64,000 bases of DNA from the NCBI RefSeq assembly GCF_014633365.1, contig NC_068341.1:44224044-44288043 (forward strand), read 5' to 3'. Source of the stretch: Diospyros lotus (Eukaryota; Streptophyta; Magnoliopsida; Ericales; Ebenaceae). The notes under the pieces are model-generated. The model searched no databases and had not been told where the DNA came from. It worked only from the letters and a program-made list of their open reading frames with translations. Position numbers and translations under genes: made by a program. Numbering within the stretch: the first letter of the stretch is position 1; the number at the start of each line of letters is the position of its first letter. Positions 1-11,339 of this stretch are shown in pieces.

Positions 1-20
1 TATATATATATATATATATA
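1..20. repeat. (TA)n microsatellite at window edge
   Basis: Ten TA dinucleotides followed by a T run and a short GT run. It may continue to the left of the window. Confidence 0.9.
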
Positions 21-285
21 TTTTTGTGTGTGTGGTGACGTGATAGTACTGATAAGGATAATAGGCGTGACGTGGCAATGTTAACGAGACAAATTTAATG
101 CCTCTTTTAATGACCGTTAAGGCAAGGACTAAAAGTATATAAAATTATTTTGTTTAGAGATTAATAATGAGCATAATTTAGTTGATATCCTTAAAATTAT
201 TTTTTTATTAGTCCAAAGACTAAAAAATGTATTAAGCTAAAAAAAAACCAACAAAATTATATAGTAATATATATATATACATACT

Positions 286-700
286 TAGTTTCCGATTTGA
301 ATTAGGACCGCATCGAAAACTAGAGTAGAGTATCTCAGTTTTGGATTAGGGTCGTTCAATTTTTCAATTCAAACCAAACTTCACATCCAGCTAATGAGAG
401 GACAAACTATATTTAGGGGAATAAATCATAATATCGGTTGGTCATTGTAATGACGTTTATTTTATGATCAACGCTTTTAATCCTTTAATATTAAATTTTC
501 AAAATGTTATTTTGACACTTGTTTATAATATATTATATTAATAAATGAATATTATTAAAAAATAACAAATAAGTATTTAAATAATATATTTTAAATAAAA
601 AATTTGCTTGGTGGCATCCATCCCAACATAAAAAATTCAAAGTGTTATCTCGACACGCATTAATAAATATTTGTGTGAGACTCATATATTAATATATTAT
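286..700 (+). repeat. 5' part of the duplicated ascorbate oxidase segment, copy A
   Basis: This AT-rich non-coding stretch matches 26300-26690 in the same orientation. The longest shared block starts at TTCAATTTTTCAATTCAAAC and runs through the CATCCAGCTAATGAGA region. The match marks the left edge of the segment carrying AO1. After about 700 the two copies diverge, because copy A holds transposon-derived DNA that copy B lacks here. Confidence 0.75.
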
Positions 701-729
701 ATACATACAGCAATAATACTTCACCTTCC

Positions 730-1545
730 TGAAGCTACACGCAGCATCCCCCAAATTGTCACTTGTCACACATCTGAAGATTGCTAGTCACCGTCCAAAT
801 AGCACTCTCATCTTCCAGAAAAAGTGCCCCGAATCTCAAGGCCACGCGTGGCGCGGACCAGCGCATAAAGAATATTGCCCAGCTTATTCATCCCAAGCCA
901 ACCTCAAAACAACTCCAAAGTTGTCACCCCAGCAAAAACAAAGTCGGGTCAGTCGAGCATCTCGGTCGTACCTAAATCGACTCTCCAAAACTATCACACG
1001 CGACAAAATTGTTCAGACTCCCATTTTCTAACTCGAATGCTCGTTACTCGAGCATCTAACCTGGGGGCTATGGATCGTCCGGGCCCATTCTCGGCCCTTC
1101 CCTTAGCCCAATCTAAGCCCCCCTCCGTTAGGCCTAATCTAATCTCCCTTCTGGACCTAGCCTTGGCTTAGCGCCAGCTTGTCACAACATCATTGCAAAC
1201 CCACTAGATATCAGCGCAACCGTCTCAAATCTTATCCTCATTAATAGCAAATCTCATCCACATTAATGAGGGTTCTGTCGCCACCATACTACCATCTGGG
1301 AACCTCTATCGACGCCGAATAGTCAGTCTTATCACCTACAAACGCACGTCTCATGCATGCAGGAGGACATCTCCTCTTCCTATATCAACTAGCTCTCTTT
1401 AGAGTCAAGGTATGTTCTCATCTCTGACCTATTGATACACTACCTCTCTTACTCACTAGACCATTAGAGTGCTTGCAGATGCCAGCTGCCCCCCAAAAGA
1501 ACCCATAGCCAAAGCCCGCGCCCCGCCTCTGATCGTCTCTCTTTT
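730..1545 (-). mobile_element. Inverted fragment of the retroelement found at 11340-12140
   Basis: Read on the minus strand, this stretch follows 11380-12140 block by block. Shared landmarks are the GCAAGCACTCT, TAGGTCAGAG, AGAACATACCTT and CTCATTAATGTGGATG motifs, a GCTCGAGTA(A/G)CGAGC segment and an AGATGTGTGACA block. No long open frame is conserved between the two, so it is probably a non-coding LTR or leader region of a repeat family. Short open frames on the plus strand here are not credible genes. The family was not identified, and no target duplication could be defined. Confidence 0.7.
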
Positions 1546-1569
1546 GGTCAGGAAGGAACACCAAGAGAT

Positions 1570-2640
1570 TGTATTGGTTTAATACAGTACATATCTCTTT
1601 TTTCAAAGTCAAAACATTTGTATCTTTAACACTCACAACATCAAAAAATTGTTCTCTTACAAATCCATCACCATCAACATATCTCAAAATAATAGCCATT
1701 TGTTCTTTATGTGATTCATCTATTGCTTCAACAACAAGAATGCAAAATTTAGCATCTCCAATTTCTTCACAAATTTTATGTCGCACACAATCAGCAATAA
1801 TTTTTAATATCTCTTTCTAAATACTTGGTGATGTGTACTTGGCATTTTTAGCTACATTTTCCAGAAAAACATCATCAATTTCTTTGTTTGTTCTTCCGTG
1901 CAATTTGATTAATTCAATATACTTCCCACGGTTAGTAGACTCGGGAGACTCATCATGACCTTTAAATGCACAACCTTGCAATGCTAATTAACCACTTCAC
2001 ACTCTCTATGGAGGTCTTTATAAGAAAATGGTCTTGTTTTTTTTCTTTTTCAGTCTATTTGTGTATCCTTCTCTCAATATATTAATTTAGATTTCTCAAG
2101 TTTTCCTATTTTTCCATAGCAATGTAAGGTAGTGAGTTACTATCTCCTTTATGTTTTTTTAGCAGACAATCTTTACAATTAACTCTCTTCCAATTTTTGA
2201 ATCTCTTGATAATGAATGTTTCAGGTTGTGATATATTACTTTCAAATAAATAATAGAGAAAACAAAATGCACTTTCTTTCTCCACAGAAAATTCAAGCCA
2301 TGGATGTTGTGTGAACCAAGTGGATTGAAATTGACAATTTTGAGCCCCAAATTTTACATGAGAATACTCATAAATAGGTTGACACGGTCCCATATCGATA
2401 TATACTCTTCGAACCTCACCTTATTTGTCTAATGGATATTGTGATATTGGGATTCATTTTCCAAAATCACGTTCATAATATAAGATATTACTTTTAAGTG
2501 GCCTAATAGTACATTCATTTGAAGGTTTTGATCTTTTAGTTTTGGATGGTGATATAGAACTTGAAAGAAAGAGTATTACAGGGACCATTTGGGTTACTTG
2601 ATGGTTGACCATCGATTTTCTTAGTGAAGTATTGGAAGAT
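1570..2640 (-). pseudogene. Degraded hAT-type transposase (TTF-type zinc finger / DUF4371 class)
   Basis: The minus strand carries scattered blocks typical of plant zinc finger MYM-type 1-like hAT transposases. The order is: a GPCQP...KFGAQNCQFQSTWF segment with a following WLEFSVEKESAFCF block (around 2270-2395), an ALQGCAFKGHDESPESTNRG block (around 1920-1990), and a KFCILVVEAIDESHKEQMA block continuing to YVDGDGFVREQFFDVV (around 1640-1760). The frame is interrupted by stops and frame changes, and the C-terminal half of the transposase, including the dimerisation domain, is missing. In an active element this protein would bind the terminal repeats and cut the element out. Here it is dead. 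The terminal repeats of this copy could not be placed. Confidence 0.8.
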
Positions 2641-3235
2641 ATTTTAGTTATGCATTTTAATATACCTGTGTATCACAATTAACAAAATCTCAACCAAGAC
2701 AATTCAAATATTCAATCACAATTAACAAATCCCACAACAATTCAAATATTCAATCACAATTTAAAAATCTCAGTTAAGGCAATTCCTAACTTAATGTAGT
2801 AGTCAAATAACAATTAAGAAAAGCCAAATGCACTAGTTAAACCCTAAAGTCCTAATTCATAAACCCATCGTAGGTATTAAATTAACAAAAACAATATCGA
2901 ACATAATTAAATAAATTAACTTACCTTTAATCTCTTAGTCCCTAAAGTATGAAGGGAATGGGATGCTTACTGCCTACCTGCCAAGAACAAAAAAATTTAG
3001 CAATCAATTCTTGAGGAATCCTAGAAGCAGCAACCGACGTCGAAACTCAAAAGCAATAGCAAAGATTGAATAAGTAAAGAGAACATATTTTAAAATATAT
3101 AAATGGAAGAACTAAAGAGAATGATAGCTTACCTGAGATTGTTGAGGCAAGAAGAAGATGATCGCCGCAGTCTAGAGAGCCAATTTGAAAGAATGAGCTT
3201 AGGTTTAATTTTGAGATTTGAGAGTTAAAAAGATT
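2641..3235. other. AT-rich spacer, no gene seen
   Basis: A short imperfect repeat built around AATTCAAATATTCAATCACA occurs at about 2700-2760. No coding signal is visible. Confidence 0.6.
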
Positions 3236-4310
3236 AGGTGGTGTTTTATTCATATTTTAGTTTTGAATTTATTTTGAATTTTGTGTTTTTAGTGTTTGTT
3301 TTAAGATTTTTGAAAATGCCTTCTTTTTGTAATTATGAGAAAATATTTTTCAAAATTGAAAATTGGAAAATGTGTTTAATTTGAAATTTTGAGAAAAATT
3401 ATTTTATAATATTTTATTTAAAAAATTAATTATTATTTAAATTAAAATAATTTAATGCTAGTATACTATTAAATAATATATACATTTTAAAGTTAGTGAA
3501 TGTTACAATATTTTTTTCTATTAAAAAAAAATACAAACAAGAAATAAAACAACTTTGGTAAAAAATAGTAAATAAAGAAATAAAAATAAGGACAAATTAT
3601 AACAACTTCAAACAAATGAGCAAAGAAAGCAAAACACAGTAAAGAGAGAAACTTGAAATAACAGAAGATAGTAGCGAGCAACCCAAGATGACAGGCTTGA
3701 GAGATCACATAAGGAGTTTTGAGAGAAATAAACAAATTATAAAGCTAGAACCCACTCGTTGAGGCGAATCTAGAAGACCATAATGGTGAGGTGATGACAA
3801 TGGATCTGGCTGGAGGAGGCGGTGGCTGAGGACGAAGGGCGACAATGGCTAGATGATGAACAGCGGTGATGGCTCGAGGACGAACAACTGCAGTGGCTAA
3901 GGATGAACGATGGTCGTCCAATGGGGCCGATCTCAGTTGCTGAAAAATGCAGCGGAGACGGCCGATCTCAGGCGATGGTGGTTGGTGATGCTTGGAAAGG
4001 CAACGATCTCCGTGGTTGGAGGAGGCAATGGTGGCTGGTGTTCTCTGGAATAGAAAAGAATACAGAAGAGAGAGAGATAGAGAGAGTGTGAGAATACAAA
4101 AGATGAGAGACATCCGTTTTTTGTGTTTTGAGTCTAATACCGTGTTTTGGCTGAAAACAATTAAAATGCATTTTTGTTGTTTTGTGTAAAAAAATCTTGT
4201 GTTTTGAAAAATGCATTTTTTAAAATGGATAAGTAAACGCATTTTGGGTGTTTTGAAAAATTGAAAATAGAAAACAAGCCGAAAACAACAAAGAGAACAG
4301 GCGCTTAGAG
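3236..4310. mobile_element. Non-autonomous element with GC-rich core (family member also at 24338)
   Basis: The AT-rich left arm (about 3240-3540) matches the arm of the element at 24338-24857, including TATACATTTTAAAG followed by a GTTACAATATTTTTTTC-like block. The right end has AACAAAGAGAACAGGCGC, comparable with AGTAAAGAGAACGC at 24857. This copy is longer because of a GC-rich core (3760-4050) made of GATGG and GGCGG runs. The Ala/Pro/His-rich minus-strand frame across that core is compositional, not a recognisable protein. Boundaries are approximate, and no target duplication was resolved. Confidence 0.55.
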
Positions 4311-4394
4311 ATTTATTTTAGGTTTGGGTTGATTGGTTGGTAGGCAAAAAAAAAAAAAAAACAGTTTTCGATACCAACGAAAGGCTGATCCATC

Positions 4395-5415
4395 TAGGGG
4401 CGGAACTAAGATTTTTATTCAGTAGGGGCAAACTTAAATACAAAAATATAATTTTAAATTTAAAATAATAATGATAATATTAAAATGAAAAAACAAATAC
4501 GATTATTCCTTACGACTTTTCATACTAAAAATTGTAATTGTTCAAGAAAGTTACTTTGATTATTTGAATCTTTAGACTCGTCATGACCACGAAAAGGTAG
4601 TTTTTGCCATAAAAAAAGTCGAACACAATCAATTGATACATTCAGACGAATTCAATAATCATACAATATTTGTTCTGACTATCTAAAGAAAATTGTCTCA
4701 ATATTTTGTTCTTGATTTATTAAGGTTTCATAGTTGTTTCGAATTTAATTGTTTGCACTATTAACATCTCCAACATAAATTTAAAATCTATTTTTTAAAT
4801 TACTAAATCCTACTTTCAAAAAAGAATCACTATCTCCTTGTTCTCCATTATTTGTTTTAAAAAAATAACAGTATGAGCAAAATGCGGTATCTTTGCTTAT
4901 ATTATATTCTAACAAATTATCAAATTCATTCAACTAAGCTGGAATGAATCGTTTTGATTTCGAGGCTGACATAGACCTTTTTGCAGGTAGAATCTTTTAA
5001 TTTGATATCGAAAATTAATATTGCAATCCATTATTATAGTTTTTATCTGGGATCCATAAGAAATTGTGTAACATCAATTTGTTCAATATTTGCTTTATTA
5101 ATTTGTTCATTTTTTTCAATATAAATTTTCTCCATGTTTATTTTTTTTACTTCACAATTTTCTTTAATACTTAGTTTTATTTGCATCATAATTGTAAAAA
5201 AAAAATTATGAACAAATTATAAAAAATACTTTAATGGTTATTACTAGATCATTATATACTTATTTTATTCGGTACTTACTTTTTTTTAAATTTTTATTAG
5301 TAAAATATAATATAATTTTTTTATTTCTAATAGTATATTATTAGAAAAAAATGAAATTTAAAAAAAAAATATCTGGCCCAGTGGGGGCAACTGCCCCCAC
5401 GTGGCACCGCCCCCG
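4395..5415 (-). mobile_element. Internally deleted hAT element, 1021 bp, with perfect 8-bp target duplication
   Basis: GATCCATC occurs immediately outside both ends (4387-4394 and 5416-5423). The ends are imperfect inverted repeats: TAGGGGCGGA on the left, and CACCGCCCCCG on the right, which reads CGGGGGCGG in reverse. On the minus strand around 4520-4660 a decayed transposase block is readable: a LNASIDCVR-like piece, then FRGHDESKDSNNQSNF. This is the same DUF4371 transposase class as at 1570-2640. An 8-bp duplication and GGGGCGG termini are hAT hallmarks. The rest is AT-rich and non-coding. Confidence 0.88.
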
Positions 5416-5449
5416 GATCCATCGATTGCTTTTAAGCCAACGGCCCTTC

Positions 5450-5720
5450 TGGTCTTAGGTTGACGTCACGCCCAAAAGCTAGTCATCACATGAGGTGATG
5501 GCTTATGTCACATGGTCGCCTATTATTCTTGGTCCAAGAAAAGTTAATGCTAAAAGAAGCCGAAAACAGTGCTCGGAAGTTTTTCGGGATGGCTGACACA
5601 CCCAAGTCGTCCCTTTGGAATAGACCTTTTAATTTGTTCGAACGTTGATGGATTCCAACCTGCCAAATATTTGATGAATTTCCTACAGGAAACCGCCAGG
5701 TACGTAGCAATTGTGGTGGA
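5450..5720 (+). repeat. Extra copy of the ascorbate oxidase promoter/5' leader region
   Basis: The GTGCTCGGAAGTTTTTCGGG to GAAACCGCCAGGTA stretch is nearly identical to 28400-28535, just upstream of AO2. It is followed here by unrelated DNA and not by an AO exon. The preceding GTTGACGTCA(C/A)GCCCAAA motif also occurs before both AO genes (around 6870 and 27970). It looks like a partial third copy of the promoter, left by the duplication process. Confidence 0.7.
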
Positions 5721-7006
5721 TGCTGAGACAAAAATTGAAAATTCAGTCCAACTTAATTTTGTGGGGTCTAATAGAATTTCACCATCGGTACACGTGTTCA
5801 GAGTCCAACTTAATTTGATTTTGGGTCGATTTATCACCTGGACCGCACAAAATTGGGACCGTTTAAGTAGTCGGCATTAACAAAAGAACAAGTTTAGGTC
5901 CAAAGAAAGGAATAAATTTGGTTAAACATATATCGTGTGTATTTTGTATGATTAGTTAAATTTTTTATTATTTTAATTATATTTTTAGATCATGTATTTT
6001 TTAGACAATTACTCATTTACTATAATTGAGTTAAAATATACAATAAACTCACGTTAAAATATCTAAATTATCCCTCGCAGTCAACTGTCATTAGCCCCTC
6101 ACAGTCGTCATCGACTGCATCATTCGTTATTTCTGATCATTGTGACTGTTCTCGCGCCTTCTTCGATCATCATGATCGACCGTTGACCTTTTCGTGTCAA
6201 TGAGACCTCTTGCTATATCTTCACTAGTCATAGTCTTCTCAATTGGTAATACCTCTAATTGTCTACCTTTTTCTTTAGTCACAGCTTTGCAATGGCGGAG
6301 CTAAGAAAAAAATTTAGTTCGAACCAAAGTATAATTTTAGTCCGGCCCAAATTATAAAAATTATAATTATTCATATTAATATATATAAAAAATCAAAAAA
6401 ATAAAAAAGTCAGCTAGGGCCTTAAAAAAGCCAGCTGGGGCTAGAACGTGGCTCCGCTATTGCAGCTCCACTCGACTCCTCTGCACTCTCTGTCACCATT
6501 GATGTCTTTTTACTTGCAGCAAACCTCTTTCGTTCCAACATATTTTTTTCTCCATCTTTTGCATCCCAATTGTCATCGGCCACAAAAGGAAGCAGTTGTG
6601 GTAGAGATGGTCCATAACGAGGATTTGTACGTCCATGAGAGATAATTTAGCTATTTCAACTTATATATATATTATACGCTCTTGATAAAGTATGCAATTG
6701 ACTAAAAAATATATGATTTAGAGATATGATTGAAATAATGAAAAATTTGATTTATTATATTAAAAAAAAAAACATAGAAACACATGACAGAAATAAGTGT
6801 TTGGCAAATAAATTTAAGAGAAACGCGTTAGAAGAAGCAATTATTGAACCGAATCACAATGCAGTCTTAAGTTGACGTCAAGCCCAAACTAGTCGATGAC
6901 GCTTGGGAGGTTATTGCTTCATTTCATGTCACATCGTCGGGATGCCGAAACAGCGCTCGGAAACCGCCAGGTAAGTTCATCGTTTGACTCGCCCTTCTTG
7001 TTTTTC
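5721..7006 (+). other. Upstream region of AO1
   Basis: This is non-coding. Parts align with 26840-27990 upstream of AO2, for example the GTTTAGGTCCAAAGAAAGGA block and the CTTCGATCATCATGATCGA imperfect palindrome. Relative to AO2 it contains a small MITE (6290-6462). It lacks the SINE and the fold-back element found before AO2. Confidence 0.65.
6290..6462. mobile_element. 173-bp MITE in the AO1 upstream region
   Basis: The ends are inverted repeats: CAATGGCGGAGC on the left, and GGCTCCGCTATTG on the right. The insert is absent from the aligned AO2 upstream region near 27370. Flanking 8-mers CAGCTTTG and CAGCTCCA agree at five positions, and the other three differ by transitions, so an eroded hAT-type target duplication is plausible. 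Confidence 0.6.
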
Positions 7007-7012
7007 TATATA
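7007..7012 (+). promoter_or_regulatory. Likely TATA box of AO1
   Basis: A TATATA core in a CTATATAG context lies about 85 bp upstream of the ATG. AO2 has an expanded version (28573-28582) in the same context before AGACAGACGAATCG. Confidence 0.55.
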
Positions 7013-7095
7013 GACAGACGAATCGAAGTGGCAACGCGACGGAGAACTGAAAATAGTTGATTGGTTGCCGGGCTGGTCGGTATCTAGAAGAAGAA

Positions 7096-9871
7096 ATGGC
7101 GGAGCGTTGGGTGTGGAGTATCAGTCGGCCGGCGGGATTGGTGTTTACCCTGGTTGTGTTCTTGCGGCTGTGGGACGGGCTGAAGAGGGCTCCGCCCTTG
7201 TCTGAGGAGGCGAGAGTTCGGCGCTACAAGTGGGAGGTGAAGTACGAGTACAAGTCTCCTGATTGCTACAAGAAACTGGTGATCGCCATCAACGGGAAGA
7301 CGCCGGGGCCGACCATCTTGGCTCAGCAGAACGACACCGTCGTCGTCGAGGTCAAGAACGGCCTGTTAACCGAGAATCTCGCGATCCACTGGCATGGAAT
7401 CCGACAGGTAAGTTAAGCTTCTAGCCGCCCGCCGTGAGCATTGTTGCATAAAAAATTATGCACACGGGGTGGATGAGGGGAGGACCTAGCTTTACTTCCG
7501 CCGGCTAAATAAGATGAATGGTTATGGAGCTTTACATTAGTATACCAAAAAAATTACTAAATACCAATTTAATATATAATTATATAATTAGTGTCAATTG
7601 TGATTAGAAGAGACTAACGACATGTTTTAACAATAATTATCGATAATTATAAAATTATACACTAAATTAATTTTAAATAACATTTTGTTTATAAATTAAA
7701 GTTCAGTAATTTTTTTTTATCATAATATAAAATTTAAGAACCACTTATATTATTTAGTCATTTAATTCTCAAACAACAAAGTTATAACTCTAATAACAAG
7801 GCATCCTAACAAGATCTACTTGTAAGGGGCAGATCCAAAAATTTATATAGGAGGAGGTTGAAATTTTCTTTTGAGATATAGAACTGTACACAAATTTTAG
7901 GGTGGATTGTAATTTTTTATGGACTAATTTAATATTAAAAATTGATTTTTTATATTAAAAATTGGTCTTTTAATATAAAAAACTAATTTTAATTGTTCAT
8001 TACTATGAGCTTTAGCCCAGGACAGCTCATGTGTAGATTCATTAATGCTTGTAACTTAGCAGCTTTGGGGGAGTGACCGGCCATCCTTAGAGGGGTTTTG
8101 TTTTTGTTTTTTTGGAATTGATTTACGCCTAATTATATACAATTGATTGCAACTATTTGCAGATTGGGACACCTTGGTTTGATGGCACAGAAGAGGTGAC
8201 TCAGTGTCCTATTTTGCCTGGAGACACCTTCATTTACAAATTTGTAGTGGATAGGGTAAGCTCCATGTCCTTAAGCCTCTACTGCAAGCTAACCGCCCTA
8301 TATATCTACTGCTAGCTAGCTTGTCTTCCAGTGTTATTCTCACTACTAATCAACACTCTTAACATCAATCCACAGCCTGGAACATATCTGTACCATGCAC
8401 ATTACGGCATGCAAAGGGAAGCTGGCCTCTATGGATCCATCCGTGTGTCACTTCCTGATGGCGTCTTAGAGCCCTTTTCGTATGACTATGACAAAAGCAT
8501 CATCCTCAATGATTGGTACCACAAGAGCACATATGAGCAAGCCACTGGCCTCTCTTCCATACCCTTCGGCTGGGTCGGAGAGCCTCAGGTTCATGACTAC
8601 CCCCTCTGCCTCTTCTTTACTTTCTTACTGATCTGAACTAATTTTTTTCCGTGATAATCTACAGTCATTGCTGATACAAGGGAAAGGAAGATTCAATTGC
8701 TCCTCTCCTGGAATGGAGGCCACTATCTGTAATGCCACAAACCCTGAATGCTCTCCCTATGCTATCACAGTAATTCCAGACAAAACGTATCGACTCAGGA
8801 TTGGAAGCTTAACTGCTTTATCGGCCCTCAGCTTCGAAATAGAGGTGATTTAGTTAACTAATTAGCGTGACACATGAATCATCTGTAGGTGATTGCTAAT
8901 GTTGTTGCAATGCTCAACAGGGTCATAACATGACAGTGGTTGAAGCAGATGGGCAATATGTTGAGCCATTTGTGGTGCAAAATCTGTTCATATATTCAGG
9001 GGAGACTTACTCTGTGCTAATAAAGGCTGATCAAGACCCTAGAAGAAACTACTGGGCTAGCACAAAAGTGGTTAGCAGGAACAACACAACTCCAAATGGT
9101 TTAGCCATTCTCAATTACTATCCCAACCATCCCAGGAGATCTCCCCCCACCTCTCCACCACCCGGCCCTGCTTGGGACGATGTCCCGCCGAGGCTGGCAC
9201 AGAGTCTCGCGATCAAGGCCCGACAAGGCCACATTTCCCCCCCTCCCGGGACCTCGGACAGGGTCATTGTCATGCTCAACACACAAAATCTGATCAATGG
9301 CTACACCCACTGGTCTGTCAACAATGTGTCCTTTCACCTGCCCAGTACCCCCTACCTAATTGCGCTTAAGCAGAATTTAACCGATGCTTTCGACCAAACC
9401 CCTCCCCCGAATGGCTATGATTTCCTCAACTATGACATTTACAGCCCCCCCAAGAACTTGAATGCCACTGCCAGCAACGCCATCTACAGGCTGCAGTTCA
9501 ACTCAACTGTGGACATAGTACTCCAAAATGCCGACTCAATGACCAAAAACAAGAGCGAGACACTTCCTTGGCATCTCCACGGACACGATTTCTGGGTGAT
9601 GGGATATGGAGAAGGCAAGTTCAACATGTACAAGGATCCATTCAAGTACAATTTGGTTAATCCAATCATGAAAAACACTGTTCCTGTGCATCCTTATGGC
9701 TGGACAGCCCTGCGGTTTCGAGCTGACAATCCGGGCGTCTGGGCATTCCATTGCCACATAGAGTCCCACTTCTATATGGGGATGGGGGTGGTGTTTGAAG
9801 AAGGGATAGAGAGGGTGGGTGAACTGCCAGAATCTATTATGGGTTGTGGTGAAAGCAAAAGGTCCCCATGA
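7096..9871 (+). CDS. L-ascorbate oxidase-like multicopper oxidase AO1, lacking a type 1 copper ligand
   Basis: There are five exons: 7096-7407, 8163-8255, 8376-8588, 8665-8844 and 8921-9871. All junctions are GT-AG and phase 0, giving 582 residues, the usual family size. Ascorbate oxidases oxidise ascorbate to monodehydroascorbate in the apoplast while reducing O2 to water. Copper motifs visible are HWHG (98-101), HAH (142-144), WHLHGH (483-488) and [12 protein letters not shown] (543-554). The family has HPWHLHGH, where the first His binds the type 1 copper. Here codon 481 is CTT, giving LPWHLHGH, while AO2 has CAT at this place. The N-terminus has a hydrophobic stretch (about 13-25) but then RLWDGLKR, which spoils a normal signal peptide. 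The frame is fully open, so this is not an obvious pseudogene, but normal oxidase activity is doubtful (inference). The start is the first in-frame ATG after the TATA box, and AO2 begins at the same place. Confidence 0.92.
7826..8046. mobile_element. 221-bp hAT-type MITE in intron 1 of AO1
   Basis: It is flanked by ACTTGTAA (7818-7825) and GCTTGTAA (8047-8054), an 8-bp duplication with one mismatch. AO2 intron 1 keeps the empty site, CTACTTGTAACTTAGCAG at about 29390-29407. The two introns differ in length by 220 bp, which this insertion explains. The left end is GGGGCAGATCC and the right end contains GTAGATTC. There is no coding content. Confidence 0.85.
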
Positions 9872-10290
9872 CCTGAAAATACTTAAAAATCCAATATTTA
9901 AAGTCATAATTATAAGAGTTTATAATTAGTCAAATCTTAATTTTTAAGTGTTGTGTATACAGGCAACTGTTATGTTGCCTAACGGTGGATAACATAGCAC
10001 TGCCCTATATATACATACATGTACATAACACTTAAAATTAATATTTGATTACTCTTATAATTGTGACTTAAAATTTAAATTTAATTGTGTATCATCCCAA
10101 CTATATACCTAGTCTACCTAATTTTTTTTCAAACTGTACATTTTTTAGCTAGTGAATATACATATTCTCTGTATGAAAAGCATATTTACTTGTAGACTTA
10201 GAGAGATCTGTTGTACTATTTTCTTGTGGAATTAAGTAAAGAACTGTTCTTGCAATACCTATTTGATAAATTTTAACTTGCATCAGTCCA
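9872..10290 (+). other. 3' flank of AO1 shared with AO2
   Basis: The region matches 31219-31585, ending at GATAAATTTTAACTTGCATC, where the similarity of the duplicated segments stops. It probably contains the 3' UTR and poly(A) signals. An imperfect inverted repeat (AATTATAAGAGT...ACTCTTATAATTGTGAC) lies at about 9905-10065 and has an equivalent after AO2. Confidence 0.65.
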
Positions 10291-10555
10291 GACTCCAGTC
10301 CACTGGTCTCTTATTATTATTTATTATTAATAAATAATAATATTTTTTTAAACTGATTTTCAATCTTCGAGCGGACCAGACTAGACCAAAAACCGGTTAA
10401 AATAAAAATGTAGCCCAAGGACCGGACAGAATTTCAATCAGTCCGAGACCAAACTAATTAGCAGTGAAAGAACCTAATCGTTTGTCGAGGGCTTAAGTTT
10501 GTTGCATGCACTAGTGAGTACACTTCTTGCTCGCCTATTTATTTACTACATTTAC

Positions 10556-10975
<420 letters not shown>

Positions 10976-11339
10976 TTAAGTGGCCTAGAATAGTCCATAC
11001 GGGGATAAGATTGAGCTTGTTAATTGCACAACAAGGACCTCGGTCAAGAGGGCCATCCAAAAATATAATTATTTTACAAAAATATCACTTAGTTCTAGGT
11101 TATTTCCGAAAGTATCACTACTATAAACCTAGGTTTATGCCTATCACAATAATTGCACAGGTTGAAATGTCTTGACTTTCTACTAAACTTTCTTAACAAT
11201 GGTTATTTGATTAATTTTGTTCATTTTGATTATTTCAATTAATTAATACGGTTAAATAAGTTTTCACAAAATTTCAGTGGGGTTCAATTTTGTTATGTAC
11301 AAGTTTGATTAATTCAATTTTGTTCCTTCTTGACCAAAA
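10976..11339. other. Spacer without recognisable features
   Basis: Between the aminotransferase fragment and the transposon nest I see no coding or repeat signal. Confidence 0.5.

Noticed and set aside
756..1171. Overlapping plus-strand open frames
   Set aside because: They lie antisense on a repeat fragment, have no family match, and are not conserved in the copy at 11340-12140.
3745..4242. 165-codon minus-strand frame rich in Ala, Pro and Ser
   Set aside because: It covers the GC-rich core of a non-autonomous element, and composition explains it.
9101..9907. Minus-strand frames across AO1 exon 5 (and the equivalents in AO2)
   Set aside because: They are antisense shadows of the conserved multicopper oxidase exon.
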